Shown here: piece by piece, positions 43,851 to 55,162 of the stretch
How positions within the stretch are numbered: the stretch's first letter is position 1
How the letters are laid out: every line of letters starts with the position of its first letter
Assembly: GCA_024734495.1 (NCBI GenBank)
Contig: JALMQS010000068.1
Span: forward strand, 3,628,802-3,692,801
Origin: Forficula auricularia
Lineage: Eukaryota; Arthropoda; Insecta; Dermaptera; Forficulidae
DNA: 64,000 nt
Direction of reading: 5' to 3'
The notes under the pieces: generated by a model
Seen by the model: the letters and a program-made list of their open reading frames with translations, nothing else
Database searches by the model: none
Told to the model about the DNA's origin: nothing
Made by a program: the position numbers and the translations under genes

Positions 43851-45659
43851 TTTTTAAATATGTTTTATGCTAACGTAGCGAGTTTTGAAAAAATTTTCAT
43901 TTTTTCCTTCAATTTGTTCAATTCTATTTTAAATAATTTAAATTATATAAATATTTTTCTAAAACATAAAAATAAAAATAATTTTTTCACCTGGGTTATG
44001 CATTCAATTCGGACGAGTAACATTTCGGTTGCATAACTTCCAGGCTCTCCCATCAATTGGCTGATCGCTTACACCCATTAATACATTTATTTAACGCCCT
44101 CACTAGGATACCATTAATTAATATCTAACAGAATTTTTTTTTCAAAAAATAATATATTTATGCGCCAATCATATTTTTTTTATTATGTCAAGATATTTTT
44201 TCAAGAATTTAAAATGAAATTTGTCAAATATAGCTAGAACTGATTTATAATTTGTATTATTGTTAAATAAATATAATTAAATAGTTAAAATTTTAATCAG
44301 TACTTTGGTGACAGTTTGCTAGGATTGAAACATAAATATAAAATTGATATAAATGAGTTGAGGTTAAACGAGTATTTATACTATATATTATGAAAACAAC
44401 TAATTAATTAGTTATCAAAACGTTGAGTTTTTTTGTTGTTTTTCACTAATGTCACGTGCCATAATTAGACAGAATTCACATGCCCAACATTAATCTGTAT
44501 ACATTCGCAGAGTAAAGAGGTTGTCTAGTGACGAGGGTTCCTTCCCTCTACCTGAAGCCTCTAAAGGCGCGGCGGCAGATAAAATAGTTCCTTTATGTAT
44601 GACTTGGAAAGATTGTAATTTCTTAATGAATTCATTTTACAACTTCATTCTTCTTCAATCTTACAAAAGAATAATCTCTAATTTCATCCACCCATTTCGC
44701 TAAGCGTGACATAATATTTATTAAAAAATCATTAAAAAACCTACCAATTTTGTTTGAAATTTATTATTTGAATCTATTTTAGTACGAGAGAGTAGTGATT
44801 ATAAAATAAATTAATAGATAAGTCCCTATATAAAATATAATGAAAATTTTAGTTATAGTTAACATAACTATAAGAGGAACTCACGATTTTGATTTTTTTA
44901 TATCTATATATAGATCCATGTATATGGGTTTATAATCTTAAAAGCTTACATGAGAAGGCTTAGCATAAAAAAGATCCATTAATTTTTCCCCAAAAAAAAT
45001 AATTGCGGATTAAAAGGCTTTCTGTCTCCGGGAGTCTTAATTAAAAGATATGAATGCCTGTCGCTTAATCAAAATCAACCGTACCCCCACCCCCACGGTT
45101 GTCCCCCCCCCCCCCCCACACACTCCATTCACTGACACACCCACACACTTTCGATTTTGACGTCCGTCCATTGCACAGTTTTGTATCTCTTTTTCGAATG
45201 TTCTTTTCAAAAACACCCCAATGTGTCCCCCTTCTTGTTTTATATCGTCGTTCAAAATTCGATGGACAGATATTCTATTATCCTTTTTCGGTTTATTTCC
45301 TTTCTCTTTTTTTTCGTTTCAAAGTTGATTAATTTAAGACAAGTAAAAATAAAAATAAAAGCTTTTAGAAATTTTTTTTTTACTCAAATAAAATTTCCAT
45401 TTATAATTTTTTTTTCTTAGATTCCAATATTATTTTGTATAATACGTTTGAACGAGGGAAATTATTTTAAGAAAAATATAATGAGAAATCAATAAGATTT
45501 AAAAGCGAAATCTATCTCTTTCATATTTTCGTGACTTTTTCTCGTTTTATTTAATTATAAGAACAGGTTCAAACTGGTTGTCAAATGCCATATCAAGGAT
45601 AAAAACGACATAGGAACATCTGCTATATATTTCCATGACCAAGAGGATTTAAAGTTTTA
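43851..45659. other. no confident gene; GC-richer patch 44505-44600
   Basis: The patch 44505-44600 (GACGAGGGTTCCTTCCCTCT, AGGCGCGGCGGCAG) is open in one frame (SSDEGSFPLPEASKG) and looks mildly coding, but I see no convincing splice sites. A run of 14 C lies at 45104-45117 next to CACACA wording. Otherwise AT-rich. Confidence 0.35.
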
Positions 45660-45667
45660 ATTTTCAG

Positions 45668-46041
45668 CAGGGCCATCCTAACATATTTGATTGACGCCCT
45701 TGGGCTACTAACAATTATCCGCCCCTCTTCATAAGAAAATATACAGGAAGGCTGAAAAGGTTGCGGGGTGATCAGTGAAGTTTTACAAAAGCTTCAGAGC
45801 TAGATAAAGTCAGTATATTACCAATAAACAAAGAAAAATATAAAATACAAATAACCTATATTAACAAAAATAAATTATATAAACAAAAAACAGAAATAAC
45901 TTATTAAATGTATAAATAAAATATTTAGTTTCCTAGCTCTCCAGCCGTCAAAGGGATTTGAACGAAGCAAAATTGTCATCTAAAAAGGCTAGCGCGTCTC
46001 GGGGCTATAGCCCATATAGCCCTGTAGTTAATGTGGCCCTG
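45668..46041. mobile_element. hAT MITE with perfect 8-bp duplication
   Basis: ATTTTCAG at 45660-45667 and 46042-46049. The left end is CAGGGCCATCCTAAC, the right end GTTAATGTGGCCCTG. hAT-type ends and duplication length. Interior without frame; 374 bp. A different subfamily from the CAGGG(G/C)TGT copies. Confidence 0.85.
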
Positions 46042-46125
46042 ATTTTCAGTCTTCCTAATAGCATAATATACTTAGGCAAGTAATAAAATATAACAATTCA
46101 TTAAGCCTGAACTACAATTCAAGTT

Positions 46126-46337
46126 GCATCCAGAGACTGGAACTCACTTCCTGCCACCGCCTTCCCCGCAACTTATAACCTTCAGCTGTTAAAGACGCGC
46201 ATCCACAGATACCTTCAACTCCCGCCCAGCCCATAAAATCCCCACTTCTTCTTTTCGCGATGGAGGGGCCAACCGAGGCCTTTAGGAGATGCACCTTTTT
46301 GGTGTATCTCCTTCTCACATCAATATCATTAAAAAAA
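46126..46337 (+). mobile_element. LINE 3' end, 5'-truncated, 10-bp duplication
   Basis: AATTCAAGTT occurs at 46116-46125 and 46338-46347. The plus strand reads SRDWNSLPATAFPATYNLQ, LLKTRIHRYLQLPPSP and a stop, then a 90-bp 3' UTR and an A run. This is the same C-terminal tail as the LINE at 35.6 kb (RNWNSLPASIFPSTYDLQ), so it is a short insertion from that clade with about 37 codons left. A minus-strand frame over the same bases is a shadow. Confidence 0.8.
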
Positions 46338-46489
46338 AATTCAAGTTTTCACCCTAGTCGACAATTCTGAGGTGCTGCAATAATATAACAGTGATGCGAT
46401 GAAAGATATGTCAGATTTACAGTATAAAATTATGAGCTCAAGTTTCGAATACGGGAATTCTTAAAAATTACAAACTAAAAGTATTTATC

Positions 46490-46570
46490 TAAAGAGAAGA
46501 TTCGGTTGAAACCACCCTAGATTGCACATTTTTAATGCGAAAATCTCATCAAAATGCACGACTAGAAAAA
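46490..46570 (+). repeat. single arm of family E2
   Basis: CTAAAGAGAAGATTCGGTTG, CCCTAGATTGCACATTTTTA, AAATCTCATCAAAATGCACG align with the E2 foldbacks at 5.8 and 15.6 kb and with 49645-49745. Confidence 0.55.
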
Positions 46571-46594
46571 ACACAAGAGATTGTTAACTATATA

Positions 46595-46722
46595 ATCCAA
46601 GATGTTATGAATAGAATTTTGCCACTTGGGTTTAATTCTCAAGAGAGTAAATGAAATCAACCCTTCTGACATATAATAAAAATAATTCATTCCTCCTCAG
46701 ATTCAGTAGATGACAATCTTCT
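46595..46722 (+). repeat. diverged copy of the 40.8-kb SINE-like 3' part
   Basis: ACTTGGGTTTAATTCTCAAG (decayed B box), CAACCCTTCTGACATATAAT and TCAGTAGATGACAATC follow the order of 40848-40940. Confidence 0.55.
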
Positions 46723-48440
46723 TTAAAAATCTTAACTCGACAATTAGAGGTTTTATTTTCAAATCGAAAATGCACGTATTTCTGAAGTCGTTTTCAAGTG
46801 CTATGGGAGATGTCTATTTATATAAATTTCAAGTTCGCCCTTGTCGGAATCTCCCAGGCTAGCCAACCTGAAAAATTGACAAATTCCAATTTTCAAAATT
46901 CATATCAACTTTTTACCTAAGATTTCAGAAAAGTTAATTTATCAGGTATTTTGAATTTAATCCAAAAGTATGTATAGAGAGACTAGATATAAATAGTTTC
47001 TGAGGTCAACCCCTAAACGTATTATAATATAAATTGAATATTTTTCTTCTCAAACCGTGGATATAAACAATAAACAAAGGATTTAAATTAACTTTAATAA
47101 AGTGCTTAATTATATCAAAAATTCTTCAATACATATATATTGGTTTCTTTATTAAAGAAAGCGGCATTTTCCTCTTTGATTCCTTAACATCAAGCGCATT
47201 TTTTCAGAATTAAATTCCAAGACAACACACACAGAGACACAAATACACATACTCATACAGAGCTCCTCACAGAAGAAGCTGTGCACACAAATACACAAAG
47301 AGGGAGCAAAAAAGAAGCCAAGGTCGTCAGCCTTGCAGGTATCCCTCCCCGGGAATTCTCTTATCGTTTTTGAATGGCCCTCTTTTTTTCACTCGTTTTG
47401 AATTTCCAATTCCAGGGATGAGGATCATATTCTTCTGTTCGGGGAGATTTTTTTCACTCTCTGGCTCTAATGAGCAATTAGAATGAGTGACGCAGAAATG
47501 AAAGATCAGAGTTCGGAAAATGTTTTAGATGATTAGATATGTAGATGTTAAAACTTATATTTTTGTGATCGAATTTATTGAAGATTACATTTTTAAGAAA
47601 GAAAGAATTTAATTTTTGGAACAAAATCTATGATTTTAGTATTATTTAGTAATATTTATACTAAAATCCTAAATTTTGTACTAAAAATTAGATTATTTGT
47701 CTCTTAACATACATTGGTTTTTAATCCAAGCTGATTTTTTGAAAAAAAATTACAACTATTTTTAAAAAAAAAAAAGATGCTCTAATCTTTAGTATTACAT
47801 TTGTAATTATATCACATATATTTAATAATAACTATTTATTGAACAAAACAATAATAAATAATAAAGAATAATTACGACGTTTGGATCGCTTAATCTTCGA
47901 TCATTTTCAAGTATGAGCATTACCTTCCAATTTTAGGATAACTGATTTGGCCATCACGTTGTGCAGCTTTATATGGCCTGTGCGTACAGTCCAGTCAAGA
48001 ACTCTGGACACTAACAAGACGATAATATAAAAAGCCCAAAATTAAACTTTTTTCACCCCATTTTGACTGATAAATTTTTCGCGACCTCATATTATATAGA
48101 TATATGGTAAAAAATCATATTTTTTCCAAGCAAATCAAAAATAAATTTATAATGACGCGAATCTTTATAAACATACCTATTTTACAATTTTACCATTTAT
48201 TAAAAATAATCTACATAAATACAATTATTTAATCTAAATAATAATGAAATGGATCTTCTTGTTTCTTATTAAATAAACAGGAGATAATCATTTTCAATAT
48301 TTTTCAAATTTGATATGTAATTTGATTTTATAATCGACAATGCTGAGAACGTTGTTTCACAAAAAAAATTTAACTATGTTTAATACAGAATGGCAATTTC
48401 ACAAATTATTGCAAATTCAATGACAAAAATACCTTGAATT
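46723..48440. other. no gene; non-repetitive GC-richer island 47180-47500
   Basis: The island contains CACACACAGAGACACA tracts, CTCCCCGGGAATTC and GAGCAATTAGAATGAGTGAC. I found no frame, splice pair or repeat copy, so it may be a regulatory segment. Confidence 0.35.
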
Positions 48441-48576
48441 CACTAAACAAAAAATTTTTGCCACTGCGCATTATAATTTTTTCATTGTCATTGTTGCCCT
48501 ATGTTTCGCGACACCAAAATTCAGTTATGCGACCAAAAATGGGGTCTCAACCCATAGTTTAAGAAACACTGATCTA
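48440..48576. mobile_element. hAT-like right end, left end lost
   Basis: ATGGGGTCTCAACCCATAGT, TTAAGAAACACTG is the usual right terminal repeat of a hAT-type element (compare AAGTTTGAGAAACACTG at 61681). No matching left end and no clear duplication. Confidence 0.4.
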
Positions 48577-48798
48577 AATACTTTGCAATCGAGATACACA
48601 TATTTATTGTTCTGACCTTCGGTTTTCGCAAGTTATCGTGGATATCAGAATTCAAACAGTCTTATACAAATAAATTATTATGTAATTGTTATTTTTTAAA
48701 TTTCGGACATTTCTAAACACGACAATAAAAATTCAGGGAATTGCTGAATGTCTGGACTACGAGATTTCATCTTTTTTACTTCTTGAAATCGTGTAGTA

Positions 48799-49632
48799 CA
48801 GGGCTGTCCAACCCGCGACACACGGACCTAGCACTGCAAAGAAACCGGCCCGACATAAAATTATTAACTTCCTTGATATATTAAGATTTTCATGTACTTA
48901 CTGGAAACATTTCAGATACAATCTGATATTTTTTTTTTTCTAAAATAAGAAGAAATTGGAAAATCATCGTAAAAATTATCGAAGAATCAATGGGCAGATT
49001 TTCAATTTTTAATTTGAAAAGATAATATCAAGATTTCGGAAAAAATCATCGCAATTGTGGCATATGATGACTCCATTTTTATTAGATATAAATATTTCCC
49101 TGTAAACTTTCTGTTTGAATGTATTTTCAATCAGAGATTGAACTGTCTCTTTATTAAAATTTTATAAAAATTATCTAGCCAGAAACAAATACTCCTGGCT
49201 TCACAATACTTATTCACTTTTCGAAAATATGAATTTGTATATAGTAGGTACGTAATGCTTTTTTCAAGAATAGAATTCACTAAAAGCAAAGTTATAACTT
49301 TTATAAGCTTCAGGTAAAAAAAAATAATGAAGTTTCGAATATTTAAAAACCATTCATCTCATTATTACATTTTCTAAAATATTTATTATTTCAATAATTA
49401 AAACTTTTGAATTGCTAAATAATTTAAAAAACAATATTCTGAATGAAAAGAACTCATAGATTATTGTGCTATAACAGTTTCGTTTCTGTCATGGTGGATT
49501 ATATTATTCTACATTATAACTATCGTTTTTTATTGAGAAATATCAATAGAATTAGTATATTTTATATGCGGTCCAAAGCATTTGTTTTTCATCAAATGCG
49601 GCCCTTGTAAGTCAAAAGGTTAGACACCCCTC
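48799..49632. mobile_element. hAT MITE, CAGGGCTGTCCAACC family
   Basis: Left CAGGGCTGTCCAACCCGCG, right AAAAGGTTAGACACCCCT. The flanks GTGTAGTA and CTTTAGTA are a decayed 8-bp duplication. Internal wording (GACATAAAATTATTAACTTC, CTTTATTAAAATTTTAT) is shared with the copies at 52.6 and 53.1 kb and partly with 23.1 kb. Confidence 0.7.
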
Positions 49633-49644
49633 CTTTAGTAGTTG

Positions 49645-49745
49645 AGTTGTTTATCGAAAGAGAAGTTCAAGCTCAAACCATCTAGATTGCAGATTTTTAT
49701 AGAGAAAATCTCATCAAAATGGAGGACGTTTCGACATATAGTATT
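49645..49745 (-). repeat. single arm of family E2
   Basis: GTTGAGTTGTTTATCGAAAG, CATCTAGATTGCAGATTTTT, AAATCTCATCAAAATGGAGG, ACGTTTCGAC matches the E2 arms. It lies directly after the hAT MITE. Confidence 0.6.
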
Positions 49746-50734
49746 TCTCAAATTTGGGTGGTAGATTAAAAAGGTTAAGACTGGTTTACAATACGAGTTA
49801 TTAAATGTTAGTTTTAGTCAAGTACTAACTGCAAGGCCCTCCTTCGGCGGCTCTCTTGCTAGCTAGGGGGCTCGCCCCCCTCGAACCCCCTCCCCCTAAA
49901 CCCACTCACCACCCCAATGTACAGACAAAAACTTAATTTTATATAGATAATTTAATTGGTAGCCATGTCGACTGTTTTTGTTGGGGGACAGACATAGATT
50001 CATAGATACATGGGTACAGAGGCAGGCACAAATGCGCTTTAGTAGTATAGGATTTGAAAAAGTAGTAGAAATCGAAATATTAATTTTGAGATAATTTATT
50101 TTTTAACTGTGAAATAAATATATAAATAAAGAATGGGTAGAATAAAGAAAATTCAAAAAAGAATGGAAAAAATCTCACCTGGAAGACGCGTGGGAGCGCG
50201 CAGAATTACTGGAGAGTCCTCAACGCCCGAGTCCTGGAAAGCGTTGATTTGGGCCTGAGGGGTTCACAATTCAAGTCGCATGGGCTCAAGGATCATGGTG
50301 GGGAGTGAACTTTGGACCCTGCAATAGAGAGTACTAGTTATTATACAAGCACCTAATAGTTAAAAGGGAAATCCTAGAAGTATCGATAATTGAAAGATTT
50401 TTTCCAATTCGAGCAAATAGGTCGGACCTTGTTTATGAACTAGTCTGAGCTTGTTTTCGAAACTCTCGGAATACACAATTAAATCTATTCTAATTCCTAT
50501 ATTATAAGCTCTAACTAAATACGTATACATATTAAAAGAAATTATCTTTAAAGATAAGTTTTATATATAATTGCTTTCTCTACTTATTCTAATCAAGCAT
50601 TGTAAAATGTATAAGAGTAAATGCAATTTAAATCTTAATATAAAAACTAATTTGAATAAAAATCAATGTAATAATTATTATAATTACTGAATCCCGAGAA
50701 TATATTCACTCTCTCGGGAATGTAATATCATCAA
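49746..50734. other. no gene; GC-richer pieces at 49830-49920 and 50180-50330
   Basis: 49830-49920 (GGCCCTCCTTCGGCGGCTCT, CTCGCCCCCCTCGAACCCC) and 50180-50330 (GGGAGCGCGCAGAATTAC, GGGGTTCACAATTCAAGTC) look like repeat-derived DNA. The second has a B-box-like GGTTCACAATTC but no defined SINE ends. Confidence 0.35.
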
Positions 50735-50838
50735 TAGCATCTGGATTACATTATTTCTACATTATAATTATACTTTTTTATTGAGAAATATAGAATTATT
50801 ATATTTTATCTGTAAGCCAAAAGGTTGAACATCCCAGG
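50735..50838. mobile_element. hAT MITE right-end fragment
   Basis: CTACATTATAATTATACTTT, TTATTGAGAAATAT, then AAGCCAAAAGGTTGAACATCCC repeats the last 115 bp of the copy at 48799-49632. Confidence 0.6.
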
Positions 50839-51043
50839 TGTAGTAATTTAGTCAATAAACATTTATTGAAACTAACCACATAAACGATTAAATGCGACAA
50901 CAAATTAAATTGTAAAAAATTTAAATTGTAAAATTTGTTGAATTTTCTGTATTACACTATACATTTTTTATTTTGATCTGAATTTAGCACTGAAAATTTA
51001 GTTACATGTGTAAAACACCTCTAATAATATCTATAACTATTAG

Positions 51044-51297
51044 TAATGGGTCAGATAGGCTAGGGGCTAGCGTGCCAGCCTGATAACCAAGCGGACCCGC
51101 CCTAGTAGTGCCTACATAGATTTCGAGAATCCCCTATATAGTTACTATATAGTTTGAAACATTGTGCTACTAGGGCGGGTTCGAATTCGACTCAAGGCAT
51201 CCGGCTAAAATCTGACCCCGCGAGTAGAGACAAATTTGAAAAAATAAGTAGTATCGTAAATTGGCTTATGGCTAGAAAGGCCGAAAAGCAAAAAAAA
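51044..51297 (+). mobile_element. tRNA-derived SINE carrying a nested MITE
   Basis: AACTATTAG at 51035-51043 and 51298-51306. The head reads GATAGGCTAGGGGCTAGCGT, CAGCCTGATAACCAAG, GGACCC, then (after the insert) GGGTTCGAATTCGAC. A-box, a GAT anticodon-like CTGATAACC and a canonical B box suggest descent from a tRNA-Ile(GAT)-like gene. A tail of 10 A ends the unit. The A and B boxes are separated by a 76-bp MITE, which should weaken polymerase III initiation. Confidence 0.7.
51100..51175. mobile_element. mini-MITE, CCCTAGTAG ends, nested in SINE
   Basis: CCCTAGTAGTGCC at the left and CATTGTGCTACTAGGG at the right; same family as 13517-13927 but reduced to 76 bp. CG flanks both ends. Removing it plus one CG restores GGACCCGGGTTCG, the standard tRNA T-arm sequence. 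Confidence 0.8.
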
Positions 51298-51309
51298 AAC
51301 TATTAGAAA

Positions 51310-52560
51310 AGTATGTAGCTCACACATCGTATCACATAAATTTTCAATAGTTGTTTTTTTTGTATTTCCATTTATTTTCTACTGTTAAACACTCTAAACT
51401 TTAAATATTTCTTTGCCATTATATAAACTTTACGATCACGTCTTAGGCCATTAAAAAGAATCACGCAATCTTTGTATGAGTGCACACGCTACCTCCAATA
51501 ATAATTATCCTGCTTTATATAATTTCCATTCTCCCTTAATTAACTTTTACTATTTGTTTTATTTTATTATAATGAAATTTATTTTTGTTATCTAAATTAA
51601 ATTTAGGTATATATAAAAAAAATAATAAATAGGTACGTTATATTTAACAAATAATGACAGGGAAAAAATAACTTTGAAAAATCTAGAGAATTTACTATTT
51701 TTTAAATATTTCTAATTTACACTTTCATAATACATATCTATACATAAACAAAAGCAAACAAGAATCTTGAAATGGTCTTTTATTGGATTCAAGGGACCAC
51801 TACATCAGAGGAAATTCGAATTTTTGTCCAATCCAATACTTTCACTATATATAGATATAGGTAAGTGAAAGTAAAAAGAAAAACGATTATAAAGAAAAAG
51901 AAGTCACATAATATATATAATAAAAAAAAGTTTTTTTTTAAGCTTTTATTCATTCGATAAAAATGACTTTGGAACGATTCAAAAGGCAGTTGTAGAAAAT
52001 AAAAAAAATTGAAAGAAGTAAAACATGGGCGAGAGACTGAGAAAAGAAACGGTTCCAAAAGAAATTGTGAAAGAAAGAGTGAGAGAGAGAGACTAAAGAA
52101 AAGAAATTATATAAAAGATTGAGAAATTGGAAAAAGACATTTTTTTTATATTCACTTCCAAATAAAACAATATTAAAAAATGTTGATTAATATATATTTT
52201 AATTCATTATTTATATAAATTATACTCAAGTATAATTTCTGACAAGTAGTAGAGGTGCCTTTATATGATTATTCTGGATGTATCAGATGCTTAATCTTTA
52301 GCATGGATATACTTTTCTAGAGAGTATTAGTGTTTATATTTAAGGGCGGGTGAGCTAGAAATCTGTTATCGCCACTAAACAAATATTATATTAATAACAC
52401 ATTTATTATTATTATATTATCTACACTTTCATTAGTACTACATGTCCATTATATGATGTGGCCAATTTTTAAAGGGGCTATAGTTTTAACGATATTTTTT
52501 ATTATTAATATGATTAAGGTCGTTTGAGCTACATGCCTATTAATCCTTCATAATAAGTTC
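51310..52560. other. no gene seen
   Basis: AT-rich. The minus-strand frame 51789-52058 is F/L/Y-rich low complexity. GAGAGAGAGA at 52080-52092. Confidence 0.5.
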
Positions 52561-52565
52561 ACCGA

Positions 52566-52850
52566 CAGGGGTGTCAAACCTGTGCCCCGCAATGAGTGTG
52601 ACCCAACATAAAATCATGAACTTCCTTAAAACATTGAGATTTATATGTAGAGATATATTTATTCCCTTTTTCGAAATATGAATTGTCCAATACGTGAAGC
52701 TTTTTTCAAGAATAAAATTCACTAAAAGCAAAATTATAATGTCAACTATATAAGATAAAAAAAAAATAATGAAGTTTCGAATATTTAAAAATTCTTATTC
52801 TTCTCATATTTTCATTTTCTAAAATAATTATTATTTCAGTAACTTATATC
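52566..52850. mobile_element. hAT MITE copy, right end missing
   Basis: CAGGGGTGTCAAACCTGTGC at the left; TAAAATCATGAACTTCCTTA, AAACATTGAGATTTATATGT matches the copy at 53093. The right terminal repeat is not present. Confidence 0.6.
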
Positions 52851-53092
52851 CTACGACACTAACCAAGTCTATAGTTATTATTCTAGAACGCAAGGAGACA
52901 GGGAATTGGATTTTTCTAGAACAATCACAATTAATTGATAATTTCTCTCTCGGACTAAAACTTGTCAGGACTTGTCTTTTTAGATCTTTGCACGTTCTTA
53001 CATGTCAATGGATAATGGATAGCCAGGGATTATTATATCCGTGACCCTTTTAAAAAATAAATTATCATTCTTTAATCCCATTCGATTTAAAC

Positions 53093-53407
53093 CAGGGCTG
53101 TTCAACCCGTGGCCCAATATAAAGTCATAAAATTCCTTAAAACATTGAGATTTATATGTAGATACTGGAAAACACACAACAAATTGGCCTGATAATTTTT
53201 TTTCTCTAAAATAAGGAATCTGAAATTCTACTCTGGAACTAGATTTAGAAAAAAATCATCATTTTGATCTTTTTTCGACTCCATTTTCATTAGAAATAAA
53301 TTTTCTACTTGCAAACATTCTGATTGAATGTTCTAGAACAACAATTAGTTACCGATCTGAAAGAAAAATTAAATATTGTCTCCTTATTAGAATTTTATAC
53401 ACCCCTG
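53093..53407. mobile_element. hAT MITE copy
   Basis: Left CAGGGCTGTTCAACCCGTGG, right end TATACACCCCTG. Internal ACATTGAGATTTATATGTAG as in the copy at 52566. No clean 8-bp duplication remains. Confidence 0.6.
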
Positions 53408-54435
53408 AACTAAGACATGCATCTAAGCCTAAAGCCCGACAATAGTAAAGACAGTCATGCAAGTTCCGAAATCTATAATTCCTCGTTTAAAAGAAAATAT
53501 AGTATAGTATCTTCAACTTTTACTTTTTGTAATGAAACTTTTATTATTTATATATTTTTTGTTCAAGAAATGGATGATCCATCACCAGAGATTTTTCTTA
53601 TTATTAGATTACCTACACCTTCTGTTATAAAAAAAGTGGAAATTAATTTTTAACGAATTGAGATAGAAGAAGTTAATCTATTTTGATTTATTTTTGTAAT
53701 CACGCAAGAGATAGCAAACGGTGAGAGAAAAGGGAAGTGGCGCGAGGGGGTGGTTGGAGGGCAGAGAGGGTGAAATAGTTGAAAACAAAACCAGTAGTAA
53801 TGGGAAATTAATTTATCAGGACAAAAATGAATTGCATATTTAACTAATAGTCGTTATGGAAAAGGATATAAGGGTGGATTGAAATGAAAAGATTGACCCT
53901 TATTTCCTCCTTTCTTCCACCCCCTCATAGAACACCTATCCAGCAACGCCCTTCTAAATTTGCTCGCTCATCAGTCACAATTTATCCTTTCCTCATTCTA
54001 TTATTTTAAGCACCAGAAAGGGAAAAAAGTAAATTTATTTTGATACATTTATGATATTATATTTAATATAGGTATAGTATAGTATGTATGTGTCAAAAAT
54101 GGAATAAGAGTATATTATCTATTAAAAATATATTCCGTTTCTCATCAAAAGATAGACGTAGGTAGATTTATTTTATAGTGCCAAAGTTTGGATGGATATC
54201 GATAACCTTTTTTAAATAATAATTCATTTATTTCCGGATTTTGTGCTTAGTATATATACCGGAGGATAAATAAATCAGCGTAAAAAATAGAAGGTTGATT
54301 TATCTAAATAGTACAATAAAATTGAATTTCTAAAAAAAAGTATTGAATAAATGCAGCATTTTTTTTTTTTGTTTTTTAATATAGATTTTATTATAATTAA
54401 TATTATTGGGAAAATAAAGATTTTTATTTACATAA
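53408..54435. other. no gene seen
   Basis: The frame at 53417-53653 has no domain. GC-richer patches at 53710-53770 and 53910-53990 are unassigned. Confidence 0.45.
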
Positions 54436-54439
54436 TTAG

Positions 54440-54580
54440 AATATGAGATTCGTGAACGCTCAGCACCCCTTCGAATTCAAATTGAATAAGAATCAAACTA
54501 TCACATTTGTCGACTCGTTTATCCCTATGGCTTCAAAAGATTGGAACTCCCTTCAACTCCGACTACTGACCCATTTCCTA
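54440..54580 (+). pseudogene. LINE C-terminal fragment
   Basis: The plus strand reads MRFVNAQHPFEFKLNKNQ, TITFVDSFIPMASKDWNSL and then drifts. It aligns without gaps to the C-terminus of the LINE at 35.6 kb (TRFADSQHSFAVKLEKC, SYIPMTSRNWNSLP). About 40 codons of the clade's terminal region survive, with no reverse transcriptase and no identifiable 3' UTR. Confidence 0.7.
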
Positions 54581-54929
54581 AAATTTGTTTCTCTTCTCCT
54601 TCCTTTCAGTGATATCTTATTATTTATCTTCTATTATAAAGCAATTATGCTGTACGCCGCGAGCCACTCATTTAAAACCCACAAATAGTTGATGTCAAAT
54701 TTATTAAAATTAGAAAATTTAAATTAATATTCTAAAACGATTGGAAGAGGGGGGAATGAATATGGAGTTGGAATAATTATTTAATTAGTTTTTTCCTCTT
54801 ATTAAAAACAAGGACTGAAAAGATGATCAAGGCCAGTCGATGGTGGAGAAGAAATCTCCGGAGTCGAAGCTCAAATACAATCCCATATAGTAGATGCCAG
54901 GCTTGAACGAAGGGGCCAAGCACGAGCCA

Positions 54930-55142
54930 TCATGGGCAACCGAGGCTCTGCTTTATCAGTATTGGCCTACATTCGGGTCAGTGTGGGGCAGCCGAGCCTG
55001 GGTTGTTCGGTGTTGAGCCAATCTTGGGCCCGTGCTGGTCAACCGAGGCTCTGCTTTATCAGTATTGGGCTACATTCGGGTCAGTGTGGGGCAGCCGAGC
55101 CTGGGTTGTTCGGTGTTGAGCCAACCTTGGGTCCGTGCTGGG
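54930..55142. repeat. tandem repeat, 103-bp unit, two copies
   Basis: CAACCGAGGCTCTGCTTTAT starts at 54937 and 55040. GTCAGTGTGGGGCAGCCGAG and GGTTGTTCGGTGTTGAGCCA follow in both. Only a few differences. The apparent 76-codon frame is a product of the repeat. Confidence 0.85.
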
Positions 55143-55162
55143 TCAGTATTGAGCCAATATAA

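Noticed and set aside
44505..44700. coding exon (SSDEGSFPLPEASKG frame)
   Set aside because: Composition is suggestive, but I found no convincing acceptor and donor pair and the frame degenerates after about 35 codons.
46112..46318. 68-codon minus-strand frame
   Set aside because: Antisense shadow of the LINE C-terminus and 3' UTR read on the plus strand.
27500..51300. CRISPR-like array or functional tRNA gene
   Set aside because: Repeats are not regularly spaced direct repeats. The tRNA-like sequences lack complete acceptor and anticodon arms and sit in SINEs with target duplications.
54932..55162. GC-rich 76-codon frame with repeated peptide
   Set aside because: The peptide repeat simply reflects the 103-bp tandem DNA repeat.
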